A DNA stretch of 64,000 bases, from NCBI GenBank assembly GCA_037176705.1, contig CM073890.1, positions 101,174,591-101,238,590 on the forward strand, given 5' to 3'. Shown piece after piece: positions 47,950 through 59,305 of this stretch. Each line of letters opens with the position of its first letter. Position 1 is the stretch's first letter. Source of the DNA: Molossus alvarezi. Its lineage: Eukaryota; Chordata; Mammalia; Chiroptera; Molossidae. The position numbers were made by a program, and so were the translations under genes. The notes below the pieces were generated by a model that searched no databases, was not told the origin of the DNA, and was given only the letters and a program-made list of their open reading frames with translations.

Positions 47950-48365
47950 CACTCTCACCTCAATCTTGCTCATGACCCATGCCTGCCCACCCCCCTGCAC
48001 TTGCCTGTTCTGCCCACAGTAGCCATGTGGCCCTAGCGACTAGTGGCTGTTAGCTGTGAGGACTCCAGATGCAGGCTGCAGGTGGGAGCCTGGGTTCGGC
48101 AGCAAGAGGAAGGATTGCAGCCGGGAACAGGAGCTAAGCTGGCCAGATGCTGAAGTGGGACTAAGCTTTAACATGACACAGGAGCTCTGGAAATTGACTC
48201 CATTTCTGGTCCTGATTTTCTATGGCGGGATGTACAGATATAGGACATTGGGGAACTCCTTTAATTTTGCTTCCCGAATAAATCTTACCACCTGACCTCA
48301 TCCTCTCTTATGGGTCCCTGAAAATGTTCTTTCTTGTGACACTGCAAGAATCCCACTTCCATCAG
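47950..48365 (+). mobile_element. ERV-like LTR fragment, sense
   Basis: A GC-rich stretch leads to 'ttttgcttcccgaataaatctta' region with AATAAA at about 48278, then a U5-like 'gacctcatcctctcttatgggtcc' region and 'cttgtgacactgcaagaatccc'. It resembles the R-U5 part of a class I LTR. The plus-strand frame at 48056-48295 is fortuitous. Confidence 0.4.
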
Positions 48366-48685
48366 CAACAATAAGACTCAGGAGGAAAAAATAATCAAAT
48401 TGAGAGTTAATATAATGAAGATATTTCAATTTAGTAATATCACTAAAGAAAGTGTATCAGCTGTTATATTTCAAGAGCAGGATTTATTATTACTGAATTT
48501 AATAATGTTATATTGTAAGATGTATGGGGCAGGTGGTTCAAGCATTATATAATTCAGCTTCTCAATGATGCCAGGACTCTAGGTCAACTTTATACTATTC
48601 TCCTGTTTGCAAGATGGCTGTGCTATAGATCTAGCATCATGTACTCATATGATCAGATATAATTTGGGACTTAAGAGTGTGGCTT
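48366..48685. other. Unassigned spacer
   Basis: Nothing is recognised. Confidence 0.5.
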
Positions 48686-48687
48686 AC

Positions 48688-48874
48688 TGGCCCTGGTTAG
48701 TGTGTCTCAGTTGGTTGGAGCATTGTTCCATATGGAAATGTTGTGGGTTCAATTTCTCTTTGGGGAACATACAAGAGGCTACAACATATCAGTGTTTCTC
48801 TCACACGTCAATGTTTCTCTCTCTCTCTCTCTAACCCCCTTCCCTCTCTAAAAAAAAAAAAAATCAATAAACAT
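48688..48874 (+). mobile_element. VES-related tRNA SINE, older copy
   Basis: 'ggccctggttagtgtgtctcag', 'gttggagcattgttcc', 'gttgtgggttcaatttc' and the 'tcaatgtttctctctctct' tract are in SINE order, with an A-tail ending 'aatcaataaacatatcc'. No target-site duplication survives and box B is mutated, so it is older than the other copies. Confidence 0.8.
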
Positions 48875-49735
48875 ATCCATAATGAAAATTAATGGCTCTC
48901 TACCTGTATCTCCCCACCCCTTACCCTCTTTTTTTAAATCAGGAGGTATGCTTTTCCAGAAATCCCCCAGAAAACTTTCCTTCAGATCATAATGTGGACA
49001 GGATTTGGACATATGCTCTCACTTTTCCTGCAAGGGAGGAAATATGAAAGTAAGTGGGGGGAAAAAAGAGAGGGAAAAGATATTTCCCCTAAAATTATCA
49101 AATTATATACAAAGCTGCAAAATGTAAAAAAAAAAAAAAAAAAAAAGCCATTTTGCCTCAAGAACTATCAGATCTAATAGACAGACAACTGAATGGACAG
49201 TTGAAATAAGATAGAAACATGATAATGATGACATAAAATGTCAGGAGGATTGTGATAATAGGTTAGGTAATTAAAAACAGTCAAGGTAACGTCAACTCAA
49301 GTCTTACGTCATATTATGGCATGAATTCCAGAAAGGTTAATATTTTTAATTGTAAGAAATAGAACTGTAAAATACAGTAAACCCTGATTCTTCAGACCTT
49401 GATTTAATAGACAAAATTTCTGGTCCATACATTACATGTGAAAATTAACACCCTTTTAATTTTAAAAGACTTTTAACCAAGATTTGCTTACAATTAAATT
49501 AGCAGGTTATATTTTGTTATCAATTCACTCTTATTTTTAAAAATTTTAGCAAATAGGTCATATGTTGGAAAAGTCATAATTTTGCCAACATAAATATATA
49601 TTACATATCTGCAATGATAGTTTGCATATTCAAATCCAAGAGTCACCACTCATAAACATCGTTGAGCAATTGATTAGCACGTGATAACACCACACAGAGA
49701 GATGTGATTGGTTCTGTTGTCCTCTGGCTTGACTT
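48875..49735. other. Unassigned DNA with an A run
   Basis: An A run of 21 occupies 49126-49146, without a recognisable retroposon attached. Otherwise nothing is recognised. Confidence 0.5.
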
Positions 49736-49748
49736 TGTGTAGCAGTTT

Positions 49749-49975
49749 ATTTTTATTTATTTGTTTAAAAAAATTTTTTTATTATTGATTTTAGAGAGGG
49801 AGGAAGGGAGAAATAGAAACATCGATGAGAGAGAACATTGATTAGCTGCCTCCGGCATGGCCCCCCACTGGAGATAGGGACCACAACCTGGGCATGTGCC
49901 CTGACCAGGAATCCAACCAGCAACCTCTTGATGCATGGGTCGATGCTCAACCCCTGACCCACACGGGCCAGGCTC
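49749..49975 (-). mobile_element. VES-related tRNA SINE (type B)
   Basis: The duplication tgtagcagttt is at 49738-49748 and 49976-49986. On minus: head 'gcctggcccgtgtgggtcag', box-B region, 'cccaggttgtggtcc', 'catcgatgtttc' and an A/T-rich tail. Two frames across it are not genes. Confidence 0.88.
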
Positions 49976-50215
49976 TGTAGCAGTTTTAATGCATACTGGC
50001 AGGCTGCTGTCCCCACGGGCACTGAGCCAGGGCCCCCCCATGTGCATTATTTACTCAAAATGACTGGTGAGCACACACATTTTACATAAATGTAAAATTA
50101 TGGTAATACATATAGAAAACTTTTAGCTAAAATTAGTCTTTTCATACATAATTTTAATTGCACAAATGTGTCTACATAAGTAAAAACAGGTAAACTAACC
50201 AATTTGTCAATTTTT

Positions 50216-50410
50216 TTTTTAATCCTCACCCAAGGACATTTTTGCATTTATCTTCAGCTAGAGTGGGGGGGGGGAGAGAGAGAGAGAGAGAAACATCGGG
50301 GCCAGAGACAAACTGAAACCAAGGTACGTGCCCTTAGCGGAAACCAAACCCAGGACTCTCTGGTTCAAGGCCAACACTCTAAACCGCTGAGCCAAACCGG
50401 CCAGGGCCAG
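50216..50410 (-). mobile_element. VES-type tRNA SINE (type A), internal deletion
   Basis: The duplication tttgtcaattttt is at 50203-50215 and 50411-50423. The element jumps from 'gaaacatcg' straight into 'gggccagagacaaac', losing about 45 nt compared with the copy at 10412-10681. The 3' hairpin region is at 50223-50236, with one stem base changed. Confidence 0.87.
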
Positions 50411-50423
50411 TTTGTCAATTTTT

Positions 50424-51086
50424 TAACATAAGTATTCAGAAAACCTATTGTATTATATAACAAACTTTCTGCTTTAATGGGCATCCCCCACCTGAATTAG
50501 TTCATTATGTTGAGGTTTTACTATATATATGATAATATTTTTTTAGTTTGAGATTAGATTATATCAAAGCATCAAAAAAGATCACAAAGGAATATATATA
50601 TATTCATATAGTATAAACTATATGACCACAATAAAATATCTGAATAAACTGTAGAAGAAAATACCCTCAAAATATTTGTCATTAATTTTATAAATGTTTA
50701 TGTAATATTGTTAATTTTAAAAACTTTTATAGAATAATTTTAAAAACGCATACACACAGGTGCCCCCCAAATGGGTAAAGAGTGTAAAGATAAACCTTTA
50801 AAGAAAATTGTGAAGACAAAGCTACTAATAACCAAGAATTATAAATTTTAGCATAACAACATTTTCTACCATATTGTCAAATAAGAATAAAATTAGATAT
50901 ATGAGATGTTAAGAATTTTGGAAAACTGATATTTTATATCTTACTTCATGAAGCAAAAAATGAAAACATGCCTCATTTCTAGAATATGATTTGGTAATAT
51001 ATACAATATTAAAGTATATTTTTAATTATTATTATAGAACATAGGTATTGAGATAGTGGTAAGAGTATTCTTCTATGTGCATTACA
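50424..51086. other. AT-rich DNA, nothing recognised
   Basis: No repeat or gene is recognised. Confidence 0.5.
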
Positions 51087-51478
51087 TACAGATGGTCCCT
51101 GAGTCACAATAGTTTGATTTAATAAATTTTGACTTTATGATGGTGGAAAAGCAATATGCATTCCATACAAGCTGTACCTCATATTTTGAGTTGTGCTCTT
51201 GTCTGGGCTATTGCTAGTCTCTCATGATGCTGGGCAGTGGCAGTTTGCCAAATCCCTGTCAGTCATGAGATCAAGAGGATGAGCAAGCCATACTATACAG
51301 TGTACTGTGTTGCCAGCATTTTTTGGATAGTATTATGTTCTGAACACATTTAAAGTTTACTAGGCTAAGCCATGATATTTGGTAGGTTAGGTGTATTAAA
51401 TGTATTTTCTACTTTTATTTTCAACTTACAATAGGTTTAATGGAAAATAACTCCATTGTAAGTGGAGGAGGATCTGTA
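51087..51478 (-). mobile_element. Tigger-like MITE (TcMar type), second copy
   Basis: The ends 'tacagatggtccctgagtcac' region and 'aagtggaggaggatctgta' form imperfect inverted repeats. 'ttaggtgtattaaatgtattttctac' region and 'caacttacaataggttta' match the 24541-24834 element in reverse. This copy is longer because it keeps more of the interior. Confidence 0.7.
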
Positions 51479-51479
51479 T

Positions 51480-51665
51480 CTTTCTTACAAGTTTATGAAG
51501 TAGGAATCAGTATTATTCTATTTTACAGATGAAAACAACAACAACAACAACAAAACCCTGCAGCCCTGAATGATAAAATAAATGGAGGGTCCACAGCTGG
51601 GAAGTGTTGAAGCCAGATTTCAGAACCATGTTGTCTATCTCAAAAGCTCAAACACAGAGATCATG
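51480..51665 (-). mobile_element. MIR SINE, antisense
   Basis: 'attattctattttacagatgaaaac' region, 'cacagctgggaagtgttgaagcca' region and 'tctcaaaagctcaaaca' follow the reversed MIR core. A (CAA)n expansion interrupts it at 51536-51556. Confidence 0.7.
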
Positions 51666-52139
51666 TTACATTGCTTCTCTAATTTTAATAATCTTACTTA
51701 AGGAAATAGAAAAAGTATAAATATGTATGTAGAAGATATTTGCATAAGCAATTTTTGAAGTAGTTAAAACTTTAATATGAAGTAAACGTTCAAACAGGAG
51801 AATTTTGCTTAAAATGTTTACATTTTTTCTAAATTGGCACCGGTAATCCTTTGCTTCTGGCTAGTGATAAAACTCACTTATATCCTTCACTTTTGAGATC
51901 ATAAATAAATGACAAAATTTATGTTCTGAAAATGTCTGATCTGTAGTATTTTAAAAACCATTTGGCAAGTTCTTCGCAGTATCTGGAACAAAGGATATGA
52001 GAGACGTAGAAAGGATGGAGTGTTCAAAGCATAGGATTGCTTGCTGATGTCCTACTTTTCAAACTCCTTCCTTTCCTCCTTAGGTAATTTTCAGCCTTCA
52101 TTCTGTTAATGTGTTGTATCCCATGCATTTACTTACATA
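51666..52139. other. Unassigned DNA
   Basis: Nothing is recognised. Confidence 0.5.
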
Positions 52140-52850
52140 AGCACAGGCTGGCCCAGCTGTGGAGCAAAGGTGCAGCTGCTTAGGCATATTGGGGGTGCGG
52201 GGGCTCAGCAGGGTGCCCACTGGCACCAGTAGGTTTAGAGCTTGAATAGCATCTGCAAACACAGGTATTAGCAAGACTGAGTGAGTTTGCGATAATGGCT
52301 CCTGCCAATGTTTTCATCACGGGGCCTCCTGCCAATGTTTTCATCACGGGGCAGACCAGCTAGGTCCCGCCTCTCCTGTGGACACTCCAAGACCAGTTCG
52401 GCTCCTTTCTCTAGGACCTGTGGGCTTTTCACACTGGTATTGTTGTGCTGGTTTCCAGGTCAAGTGAGTCTGCATGTCAGCCCTTTAAGAAAAACATGTT
52501 TTTTTTTCATTCCCTACAGTTCTGTAGTTTTCCCCACTGGTTAGCAAAGCCAAGCAACTGGGAATCTTGTCTCTCTTGTGTAGAGTCTAAGGGCAGGGGT
52601 GCCTGACGTGGGGCTTGAATCCTTCCCTCTGCAGGGACAAGTTCCAGAGCTTAGATGTCCCTCCGGATTGCAGATCCCGTGACCGGCGTGGTGTGTTCCT
52701 GCTGAGACGGTGTCTCTGCCCCTCCTTCCTGTCTCAGTGCTCTGCTTTCAGCCTCTGTTGTGGAGGCTCTGGTCTCTATGTCACAATGTCAGCTCAGCCA
52801 CTGAAGCTCAAAAACAGCCAGAGTCGGTTCCTGCTACCATGAGCCTGGTC
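52140..52850 (-). mobile_element. GC-rich L1 5'-UTR-like block
   Basis: 'caagtgagtctgcatgtcagccctttaag' region (52460), 'cttgtctctcttgtgtagagtctaagggc' region (52567), 'ggtgcctgacgtggggcttgaa' region and 'gagacggtgtctctgcccctcc' (52703) follow, in order, a dispersed GC-rich sequence I associate with the 5' region of L1 elements, in reverse. It differs from the 5' UTR of the L1 at 36.8-37.6 kb. An ERV origin cannot be excluded. Confidence 0.4.
52301..52351. repeat. 24-bp tandem duplication
   Basis: A unit running from cctgccaatg to tcacgggg is repeated without change at 52301-52324 and 52328-52351, with a 3-bp spacer. Confidence 0.95.
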
Positions 52851-54630
52851 ACAGCGCTTTCCTTGTCACACTGAGCAGGCGGCGGCTCCAGATCGCAGTT
52901 GACTAGTTGACTGGCTCCTGCGCAACAAGGGCTGAAGTTCTGCTGCCTCTTCATCCAGCTCCGTGCCTCAGGCTATGACCCTGAGCATCTCTGAAGGACC
53001 GTGCCACCACTGCCACATTCACAGACACAGCCGTGCACTTAGTCACAGTCCCTGTGCCTTGACCTCAGCTCAACTTACCTAACAAGGAACCAAGAGATGG
53101 TTTTTTCTCTTCTCTCCCCTCCCCTCCCCACCCCTTCCTGTTCTTTACCTCCACACCAGAAAGAAAAGGCACTACATCTGCCATGTCGCCGGAGCCTTTA
53201 CTCAAGAACATCTCATAGTCTAACTGACGTAGACTTCACTCCACATTGGAATTTTCTGCTCTCAGTCCTTCAGACTGGTTCTTCAGAAACTTGGAATATC
53301 TCTTTATTTATTTATTTTTGTCTAAACCTGGATTTTAACCTGCCTGATTAAAGGGATCAAAGCACCTGCTCCCAGATGACAGCTTCAGGGCGCTGCCTCT
53401 AATGGGATATGATCTCAAGGGAAGATTGGGTGCATTTTAGTTATTTCTACTCTGTAGATGTATTACTGTTAGACAATCGTCAAAGTAGCAATAATAATTA
53501 TATTTTTTTCTCAAGTAACATTTTTAAATGCCAAAAATATTTAAAGCATAAGTAGATTCTTAAAATATTTGAAATTAAGTGGATCAGGGAGAAATTATAA
53601 AACTATCCAAAGGACAGGGAAGATGTGCTCACAACAGGATGAAAAAGACTCACATTTCAAAGTGGGCCTGAGTTTTAGCTGCACACAAGGGGGAATAGCT
53701 GTGTCACAGGAATGTTGTACCAGATGTTCCAATGTCCCTGGATGTAAACAAATCACTGTTCTTGTTTCGGTCCATGAGACAAAAAAAAAAAAATTATAAA
53801 CATTTCGGTTACATAAAATACCAGGTCCCTGTCATTCTTATTCCTGGTCCTATCACCAAATGTCTGAAAAGATTAGAAATATTCTATTTGAATTTCTACC
53901 TTTGTTATTTTATACAATTAGATAAAAATATATTTCTTTATTCAATGGAAATGACATCCACATCTAAAGTGGATTCCCAGGAATATTAAAGTAGAATAAA
54001 GAATAAATGTGGAAGAAAATCTTCCAAATAAACTTCTTTAATTTAATGGAATATGGAACACATATTCGAACAATTGTCTACTTTAGGAAGCTAAGAGTTA
54101 CATAGTATATGCATCACTGATACAGGAACGTGATTAAGGAAATGGAATTGCCCATCCGCAATAATTCTTTAGAAGTGTGAAAAATCAGAACATGACACAT
54201 GTAATTATTACCTTTTATAAAATATCACTATATTTAGAAAAATAAATATACTATAGGAAAATAGCTATTGGTCTCACAGATAAAAAGGAAAATGCTAGTA
54301 AAGTCTATAGACTTTTTTCTATTTTCTTAATTACATTAATAATGACAAATTTGGATTATTACAACTAATCTTTTTACTTCAAATAATTTTCTTTGATGTT
54401 ATTTTTTTAGTGTAGAGATGAAGTGTCTTCCTTGGAGACACTGATATCAATAAATATATGTCACAACATATTAGCATCAAATTAAATGAAAACTAAACAG
54501 ATACAGGGACTTTAAATTTTCAAACATGTCACCCAGCATGTCTATGTGTATTTCTTCGATTTAGAGTTGAGGAAACTCAGGCAAATATCTGCTCACCACT
54601 CACAAACACTAACAAAAGTAGATATACTAC
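52851..54630. other. Unassigned; GC-richer left part
   Basis: 52851-53350 continues the GC-richer composition and may belong to the same element as its left neighbour. 53351-54630 is AT-rich. The frames at 53097-53351 and 53569-53799 have no motif. Confidence 0.4.
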
Positions 54631-54634
54631 ATGG

Positions 54635-54732
54635 ATTTAAATTATATAGACGAAGAAACTAAGGTGTAGGAGAAGTAAGACTATGACTGTCCAAAGTCAC
54701 GTCAAAGCCGAGAGTACTTACCTACTTCCACT
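54635..54732 (-). mobile_element. MIR-like fragment, antisense
   Basis: 'agacgaagaaactaaggtgtaggag' region and 'ctgtccaaagtcacgtcaaagcc' region resemble the reversed MIR core ('gatgaggaaactgaggc', 'cccaaggtcacacagc'). Confidence 0.45.
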
Positions 54733-54734
54733 GT

Positions 54735-55045
54735 TCAGAGAGAGGGGTGGTTGCCAGGGGCTGAGGAGCAGGGCAACAGGCAAACAAGTTCTGGGGATCT
54801 AAAGCACAACCAACGGTCAACAACACTGTATTGTACGCTTGAAAGTTGCTGTGAGAGCTGACCCTGAACACTCTCACCGTAACAACAGGAACGGCAGAGT
54901 GGTAACTCTGTGAAGGGAAGGTCTGCTAACCAAGCTTACTGCAGTAAACACTGGCAACACAGACGCGTATCAATCACCACACTGGACGCCTGACACAATG
55001 CTACATGTCAGTTATATCTCAGAACAGCTCCGGGAATAAAGCGAA
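54735..55045 (+). mobile_element. Old L1M 3' UTR, sense
   Basis: 'ggtggttgccaggggctgagg' region (54747), 'caagttctggggatctaaag' (54785), 'aacactgtattgtacgcttgaaagttgct' region, 'acgcgtatcaatcaccacac' (54964) and 'acatgtcagttatatctcag' (55003) run in the exact order of an L1M-type 3' UTR. The terminal AATAAA is preserved at about 55036. Confidence 0.75.
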
Positions 55046-55685
55046 GGGGATGGAGGTTTCAATTGTATCTCTAGGCTTTTGGTGGCGAAAATCAAGAGTA
55101 AACATGTTTGAGATTGAGATTCTTCAGTTATTTAAGCTAAAAAGAAATCACTTGTACAGAGGCTTTCTTGTGTGTCTGCCTGTTTTGTTTCCCTGATAGT
55201 CACAGCCTTTGAGGGAGTCACTTGGAGTCTGTTCTCCTGTGTAGCGCAGTGGATGAGGCAGCCTGACGCAGCGACGTGGGCAGCATTAAACACATGGTGT
55301 TAGGGGACGGGAGAGGCAGGAAAGCCCATATTGTTTCCATTTAAATAGGCTGAGAAGAGCCATGCCGTTAAGTATAATAGGAATGTTACTACCCGTTTCT
55401 CATGGTAGGAGTTACAAAATTAGCAAGAAATGGCACATTGGACAATAAATGAAAAGAACAGGTGATCTCTGGGCCTGAATAAGAAAAGACAGTTTAGTGA
55501 ACAACAAAGAATCTTCCAACCTATTATTTTAAGCCTGTATCAATATATCACTCAGCCTCCCAGGGGCCCACGCATTTTAATGCATTTTTAAAAATCCTTG
55601 TTTATGTAGGGTCCCCACAAAACATATTTGCTTATGGCTCTGCTCACCCTTGCACCAGCCTTGCCCAGAAATATGGTGACTGTGC
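55046..55685. other. Unassigned DNA
   Basis: Nothing is recognised. Confidence 0.5.
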
Positions 55686-55689
55686 AGTA

Positions 55690-55968
55690 TGGTCAATATA
55701 ATTGCATAATATGAAATCTGCTTTCTAATTTCCACTCCATGTTCCATTGCTATGAGATCTGGGGAAATTTAATCTCTTTGTCTACTTTTTTTTCTCCTTT
55801 CAAACTAGGGCCATAATAGTACTTATATCATTAGTATGGTGTGAACACTAATTACGCATATAGGATCCTTAGTAATTGTTTGGTATTATCGTTATTACTA
55901 CTAGTCTAGTGCTCCATAAATATTGGCGATTATTATTATTATTAGTAGTAGTAGTAGTAGTAGTATTG
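55690..55968 (+). mobile_element. MIR SINE with trinucleotide tail
   Basis: 'atctggggaaatttaatctctttgtctac' region, 'ctcctttcaaactagggccataatagtac' region and 'tagtgctccataaatattgg' follow MIR in order. Its tail has grown into (ATT)n at 55929-55942 and (AGT)n at 55944-55965. Confidence 0.65.
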
Positions 55969-56775
55969 GTGGGAGGTTGCAACTTGAATTAAAGAGGTAA
56001 TCAGGGAAAATGTCCTGACCGTGGAAATGTCTGGGGGACTGTTAAGAACACATTGTTAAATATTTAATATTAGCTTATTGTTTTGCAAAATCCTTTGTGA
56101 AACTCCTCTACTGTCCAGAAGGCTCAGGAAGTCTTGAGTCCATGGTCTCTGAGAGGAGATGGCTTGTGAGAAGTGACAATCGTGTAGAAAATCCCCTGTC
56201 AGTACAGAAGGAAAATAATCTAGGAGAAAGAAAAGTAAAAATTTAGAGCTTGAGACCCTTAGGAGAAGCACGCAGGCAATTCTTCCTCTAAACCCTCAGG
56301 ATTCTCTAGGGACATTGGAAACAAGGATTTCTCCTACCCCTGCCACATATGGAGAGTTGATTTAAGCCCATTTCACCTAAATAATAAAGGGAAAGGTAAT
56401 ACAAGCAATTTAAACTTGGGAGCATACAGCAAGTTAGTGTGTTGGCTACATACAGATTTATTTCCTGTATTGTAAGAATGAACTAGTCTGCTTAACCAAA
56501 GTCTCTACTTTGAAAACAAATGAAGCACTTAAGTGCTGCACAATTGGGAAAGCTTTTGATAAGGCTGAAGTTGAGTCATGAGTACAGTTAAGCCAATCTG
56601 ATAGTTACCCATCTTTGGTTCTTTGGTGTTCAATTGCTTCTTCAATAAAATCTCCCTGAACAGAATTTTGTTGCTACCATATCCCATGAGGCACCTGTGC
56701 GGCTAGGAAAGCTTGAGCAATTCAAGATTTTGAAATAATTCATCTCTAAACACGACTCTCATTATAGAATCTACA
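55969..56775. other. Unassigned DNA
   Basis: Nothing is recognised. A minus-strand frame (56056-56271) has no motif. Confidence 0.5.
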
Positions 56776-56789
56776 AGTTCAAACTTTTG

Positions 56790-57240
56790 ACCCATCTTCA
56801 ACCTGTCTTCTCACTACAAGCGTTTGCACACCTTCTTGTGATCTAGTCACTGCCCCACAGTCTACCATCCGGATTTCCACAGCTGGTCCCTCATCATAAC
56901 ATTCTGTCCGTGTGGAATGCCCTGTGCACTTCTGCATACTCATTCCAAGTTTAAAGGCCATTTCCATTCTCTTTTCAGAGAATACTTTTGATCATTCCAA
57001 TGCCCTCGTTCATTATAAACTCACAGCACTGATTTTCTAAAATACTAATGAAGCTCATAGTCAAATAAATTCTAAGGAGAGCATGCTGCTGACTTGTGCC
57101 GTTACTTTTTCTGTGCATAAAGGTATTGTGTTCCTTCTAGATTCTCACCCCACGAGGAGTAAGTCCTTGTGCTATACCCCTTTGCTCAGCACAGTGCTTG
57201 GCATATAATAGCAATAATGGAGGGCTGATTAAATATTTTC
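56790..57240 (+). mobile_element. L2 LINE 3' end
   Basis: 'ccgtgtggaatgccctgtgcac' region (56907), 'aaaggccatttccattctcttttcagagaa' region, 'gattctcaccccacgaggagtaag' region and 'cagcacagtgcttggcatataatag' region (57186) follow L2 through its 3' end. A minus-strand frame (56779-56967) is a shadow. Confidence 0.65.
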
Positions 57241-58193
57241 CAAATAAAATAGAAGTACACATATTTAGGATGAAAATAAGTTCTAGTAGAGTCACTGAAT
57301 AAATTTTAGTGATCTATAATTTAGATCTAATTTTCAGAAAATTAAATATAAACTAGAAGTTGACATAGCACAAGTGTATTTTAGATTAACTGTGAGTTCT
57401 GTAGTAATTAAGAACTGTATAAAGGATCTCCAGACATTTCACAAATGAGATGATGAATACTTGGCCAAGTCAATTAATAAATAAATAAGCTAATCAAATG
57501 CTTATGAACAAATATTAATCAATTGGAATATAGATGAGAAACAATACTGGTAATCACGTGACTGTGAAAGCAGCAGTCTTGAGGCTGGAATTTGGGGCTG
57601 TTATCTAGGAAGCATTTATAACATGTGTCAAATATACATATAATTAACATTGTTTTTTAGAAATTTTTTTTTTCATATTTGCTAACTTTCACTACATGAC
57701 GAAGGGCTTTTCAGAGTTAAGATAGTTTTTTTTTTTTAGAAAAAAGGTTTTCTTCAATCTATAAGTAATACTTTAATAATAAGTGAAGAAATATCTCAGA
57801 GAGAGATGCTGTGGAAAAATCATTTTTAAATCATAATTTAAAATTTTTTACTACATGTATTTTAATGTTGAAAATGATGTGTGTGGTAAATGTATCTCAC
57901 GAAAATTCTCATTTATAAAATGTAAATACCTAAAAACCATATTTTATAGTCTGCTGAAAATTCTAATGTTTAAGAGATACAATGTATTTGGCATGTATTT
58001 ATAAAACACATATAAATATAGGTGTTACAGGTGAATATGCAATACTAAAATAATAGATACAATGAACTATTAAGAATAACTGATAAACTTTAGGAAAAAT
58101 AGAATTTTCATAAATTATGACTAATCCTTGTTAATTTTGTTATAATTTAAAAATGAATATCTTGCTTTACCATGGACCTCCAGCAGTAATTAT
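57241..58193. other. AT-rich DNA, nothing recognised
   Basis: It has long A/T runs but no identifiable element. Confidence 0.5.
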
Positions 58194-58207
58194 GACATCT
58201 ATTTTTA

Positions 58208-58657
58208 TTTTTTTCTCACTTTTTATTTTTATTTATTTATTTATTAATTAATTTTTGTTACAGATGTTTCTCCTTTTTCCCCCACTGATTCCCCCTCCCC
58301 GTCCTTCCCTGCCCTGTCCCCAGCTTTGTTGTCCATGTCCATTGTTCATGCATACATGCATATAAGTTCTGTGGTTTATCTCTCCCCCACCACCCCCTCT
58401 TCTGGGGATTGTCGGTCTGTACCCCACTTACACGTCTCTGGAACTACCCCATTCCTCAGACTGTTATGTTCATTATTTTCCACAAATAAGTGAGATCATA
58501 TGATACTTGTCTTTCTCTGTTTGGCTTGTTTCACTTAGGATGATTCTGTCCAGGTCCCTCCATGTCGTCTCAAAGGATAAGAGATCTTTCTTTCTTACAG
58601 CTGCGTAGTACTCCATTGTGTATATGTACCACAGCTTTTTTATCCATTCGTCTACTG
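58208..58657 (-). mobile_element. Young 5'-truncated L1
   Basis: The duplication gacatctattttta is perfect at 58194-58207 and 58658-58671. On minus it keeps the last 60 or so codons of ORF2 with an open frame through YTMEYY and MISLICG to a stop near 58474, then the short 3' UTR and an A/T-rich tail. The tail is split by a non-A/T patch (ctcac at 58216-58220 on +). Confidence 0.9.
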
Positions 58658-58671
58658 GACATCTATTTTTA

Positions 58672-59113
58672 AATGATCACAATCATTGAGACAAAATACC
58701 CAAATAATACAAAGTTAGAAACTGACTTTATATACCCTGTATCACAAATTCTTAAGCCAATTTAAAAAATATATTTTCCTGAGAGGGTAAGAGATGCCTC
58801 TTCCTGCAGCCCTCCAGAGCTGCAGACCAGAGGCAGTGTGTCTGTGTGCCCACTCCTTCAAGTCAAACCTTGAGCCTTGCCTTCTGATAGTCACCTACAT
58901 GATCAGAGTCACCCATTCTGGGTGGCCCCATCTCTAGTTATCCTGTGAAAAAAATATATACCTCTGGCCAATGGGAGTGATGGACTCCCAGTGCCATTCT
59001 ACGGAAACCCAGCCATCAGTAGGACTCACATGACCCAACTGGGTAAGTCCTGGGGCTGTTTTGGGCATGCGGCTGACACCATTGAGGGGCTTTGAAAGTA
59101 TCTGACAGCCTTG
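58672..59113. other. Unassigned, GC-richer
   Basis: No family is recognised. The composition from 58790 on would suit an old LTR, but I see no clear TATA-to-poly(A) arrangement. Confidence 0.4.
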
Positions 59114-59305
59114 CAGTGGTTCTTAACCTTCCTGATGCTGTGACCCTTTAATACAGCTCCTCATGTTGTGGGGACCCCAAACCATAAAATTATTTTCGTT
59201 GCTACTTCATAACTGTAATTTTGCTACTGTAATGTCTTAGGCGACCCCTGTGAAAGGGTCGTTCAACCCCCAAAAAGGTCGCAACCCACAGGTTGAGAAC
59301 CACTG
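59114..59305. mobile_element. SPIN-like non-autonomous hAT transposon
   Basis: The 192-bp element has terminal inverted repeats: cagtggttcttaacct at the left and, reversed, cagtggttctcaacct at the right, one mismatch in 16. The interior has 'atgctgtgaccctttaatac', 'aaattattttcgttgctac', 'ttcataactgtaattttgc' and 'gcgacccctgtgaaagggtc', which is the wording of the SPIN (Space Invaders) hAT non-autonomous elements. It encodes nothing and would need a transposase in trans. The expected 8-bp target duplication is not visible (cagccttg left, ctaagggg right). Confidence 0.75.

Noticed and set aside
49126..49146. A run of 21 as a retrocopy tail
   Set aside because: No gene-like body or target duplication precedes it.
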